Of a stretch of DNA of 5,605 nt, positions 5,521 through 5,605 are shown piece after piece. A program made the position numbers and the translations under genes. The notes beneath the pieces are model-generated. The model was given only the letters and a program-made list of their open reading frames with translations, did no database searches and had not been told where the DNA came from. The stretch is taken from positions 1 to 5,605 of the forward strand of contig BDTL01000171.1 of the NCBI GenBank assembly GCA_002898115.1, written 5' to 3'. Source of the stretch: a bacterium BMS3Bbin02 (GTDB lineage Bacteria; Actinomycetota; Acidimicrobiia; Spongiisociales; UBA5794). Numbering within the stretch: position 1 is the first letter of the stretch; every line of letters starts with the position of its first letter.

Positions 5521-5605
5521 CTACGCGTGGATCCTCCGGCTAACGGCGTCTCGGTGACCGGCGAGGTTCAGCCGCAATCCCATGCGAAACGCGATGTGGG
5601 CGGCA
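5521..5605 (-). CDS. Possible 3' end of a convergent gene (only 27 codons visible)
   Basis: On the minus strand one frame enters from the window edge and runs open for 27 codons to a TAG at 5521-5523, ending SRRIHA. Visible residues include IAFRMGLRLNLAGHRDAV, and third positions are strongly C/G biased as in coding DNA here. The other two minus frames stop inside the interval. It would be convergent with the activase, leaving a 67-bp gap. The protein is not recognisable. Competing plus-strand readings are a 24-codon ORF from ATG 5483 and a frame from GTG 5556, so this is tentative. Confidence 0.27.
   Translation of the reverse strand, partial: AAHIAFRMGLRLNLAGHRDAVSRRIHA

Noticed and set aside
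5483..5557. 24-codon plus-strand ORF with a hydrophobic stretch after the activase
   Set aside because: It is too short, lacks a clear ribosome binding site and competes with a better coding-like frame on the opposite strand.

Overview
The window looks like chromosome from a moderately GC-rich bacterium, roughly 60% G+C by eye. Actinomycetota is the best guess and Chloroflexota is possible. The clues are a deazaflavin (F420)-type oxidoreductase of the Ddn family, strong Shine-Dalgarno sites, a decayed VapBC pair of the kind common in those phyla, and C/G-biased third codon positions. This is inference; no rRNA or phylogenetic marker is present.

The left third (1-1365) reads on the minus strand. 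In transcription order it holds a decayed vapBC toxin-antitoxin locus: a VapB-like remnant at 1096-1365, then a VapC remnant at 816-1084. The VapC remnant lacks its N-terminal half, carries a frameshift in a C run and has Ala where the family has a catalytic Asp. Next come an intact Ddn-family deazaflavin-dependent nitroreductase (368-787) and a Fur-family metalloregulator whose C-terminus is cut off by the window edge (1-332). The Ddn-like and Fur genes are 35 bp apart and may be co-transcribed.

The middle (1366-2223) holds a short divergent promoter region, one small predicted three-helix membrane protein with a good ribosome binding site (1460-1744), and about 460 bp with no convincing gene. 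That gap contains several inverted repeats and ends in a near-perfect Shine-Dalgarno sequence.

The right half (2224-5453) is the main content: a two-gene, translationally coupled glycyl radical enzyme (GRE) system. The first gene encodes a 775-residue GRE of the glycerol/diol-dehydratase-like class, with catalytic Cys421, Glu423 and radical Gly751. The second encodes its radical SAM activase with a ferredoxin insert. The Cys-Gly spacing matches B12-independent glycerol dehydratase, but the substrate-binding His-Ser pair of that enzyme is replaced by Gln-Gly. The substrate is therefore probably different and cannot be named from sequence alone. The activase lacks one of the eight usual ferredoxin cysteines (Ser59). 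No microcompartment shell, aldehyde dehydrogenase or transporter gene lies within the window. Because glycyl radicals are destroyed by oxygen, the host probably lives at least partly anoxically. After 5453 only a possible 3' end of a convergent minus-strand gene can be seen.
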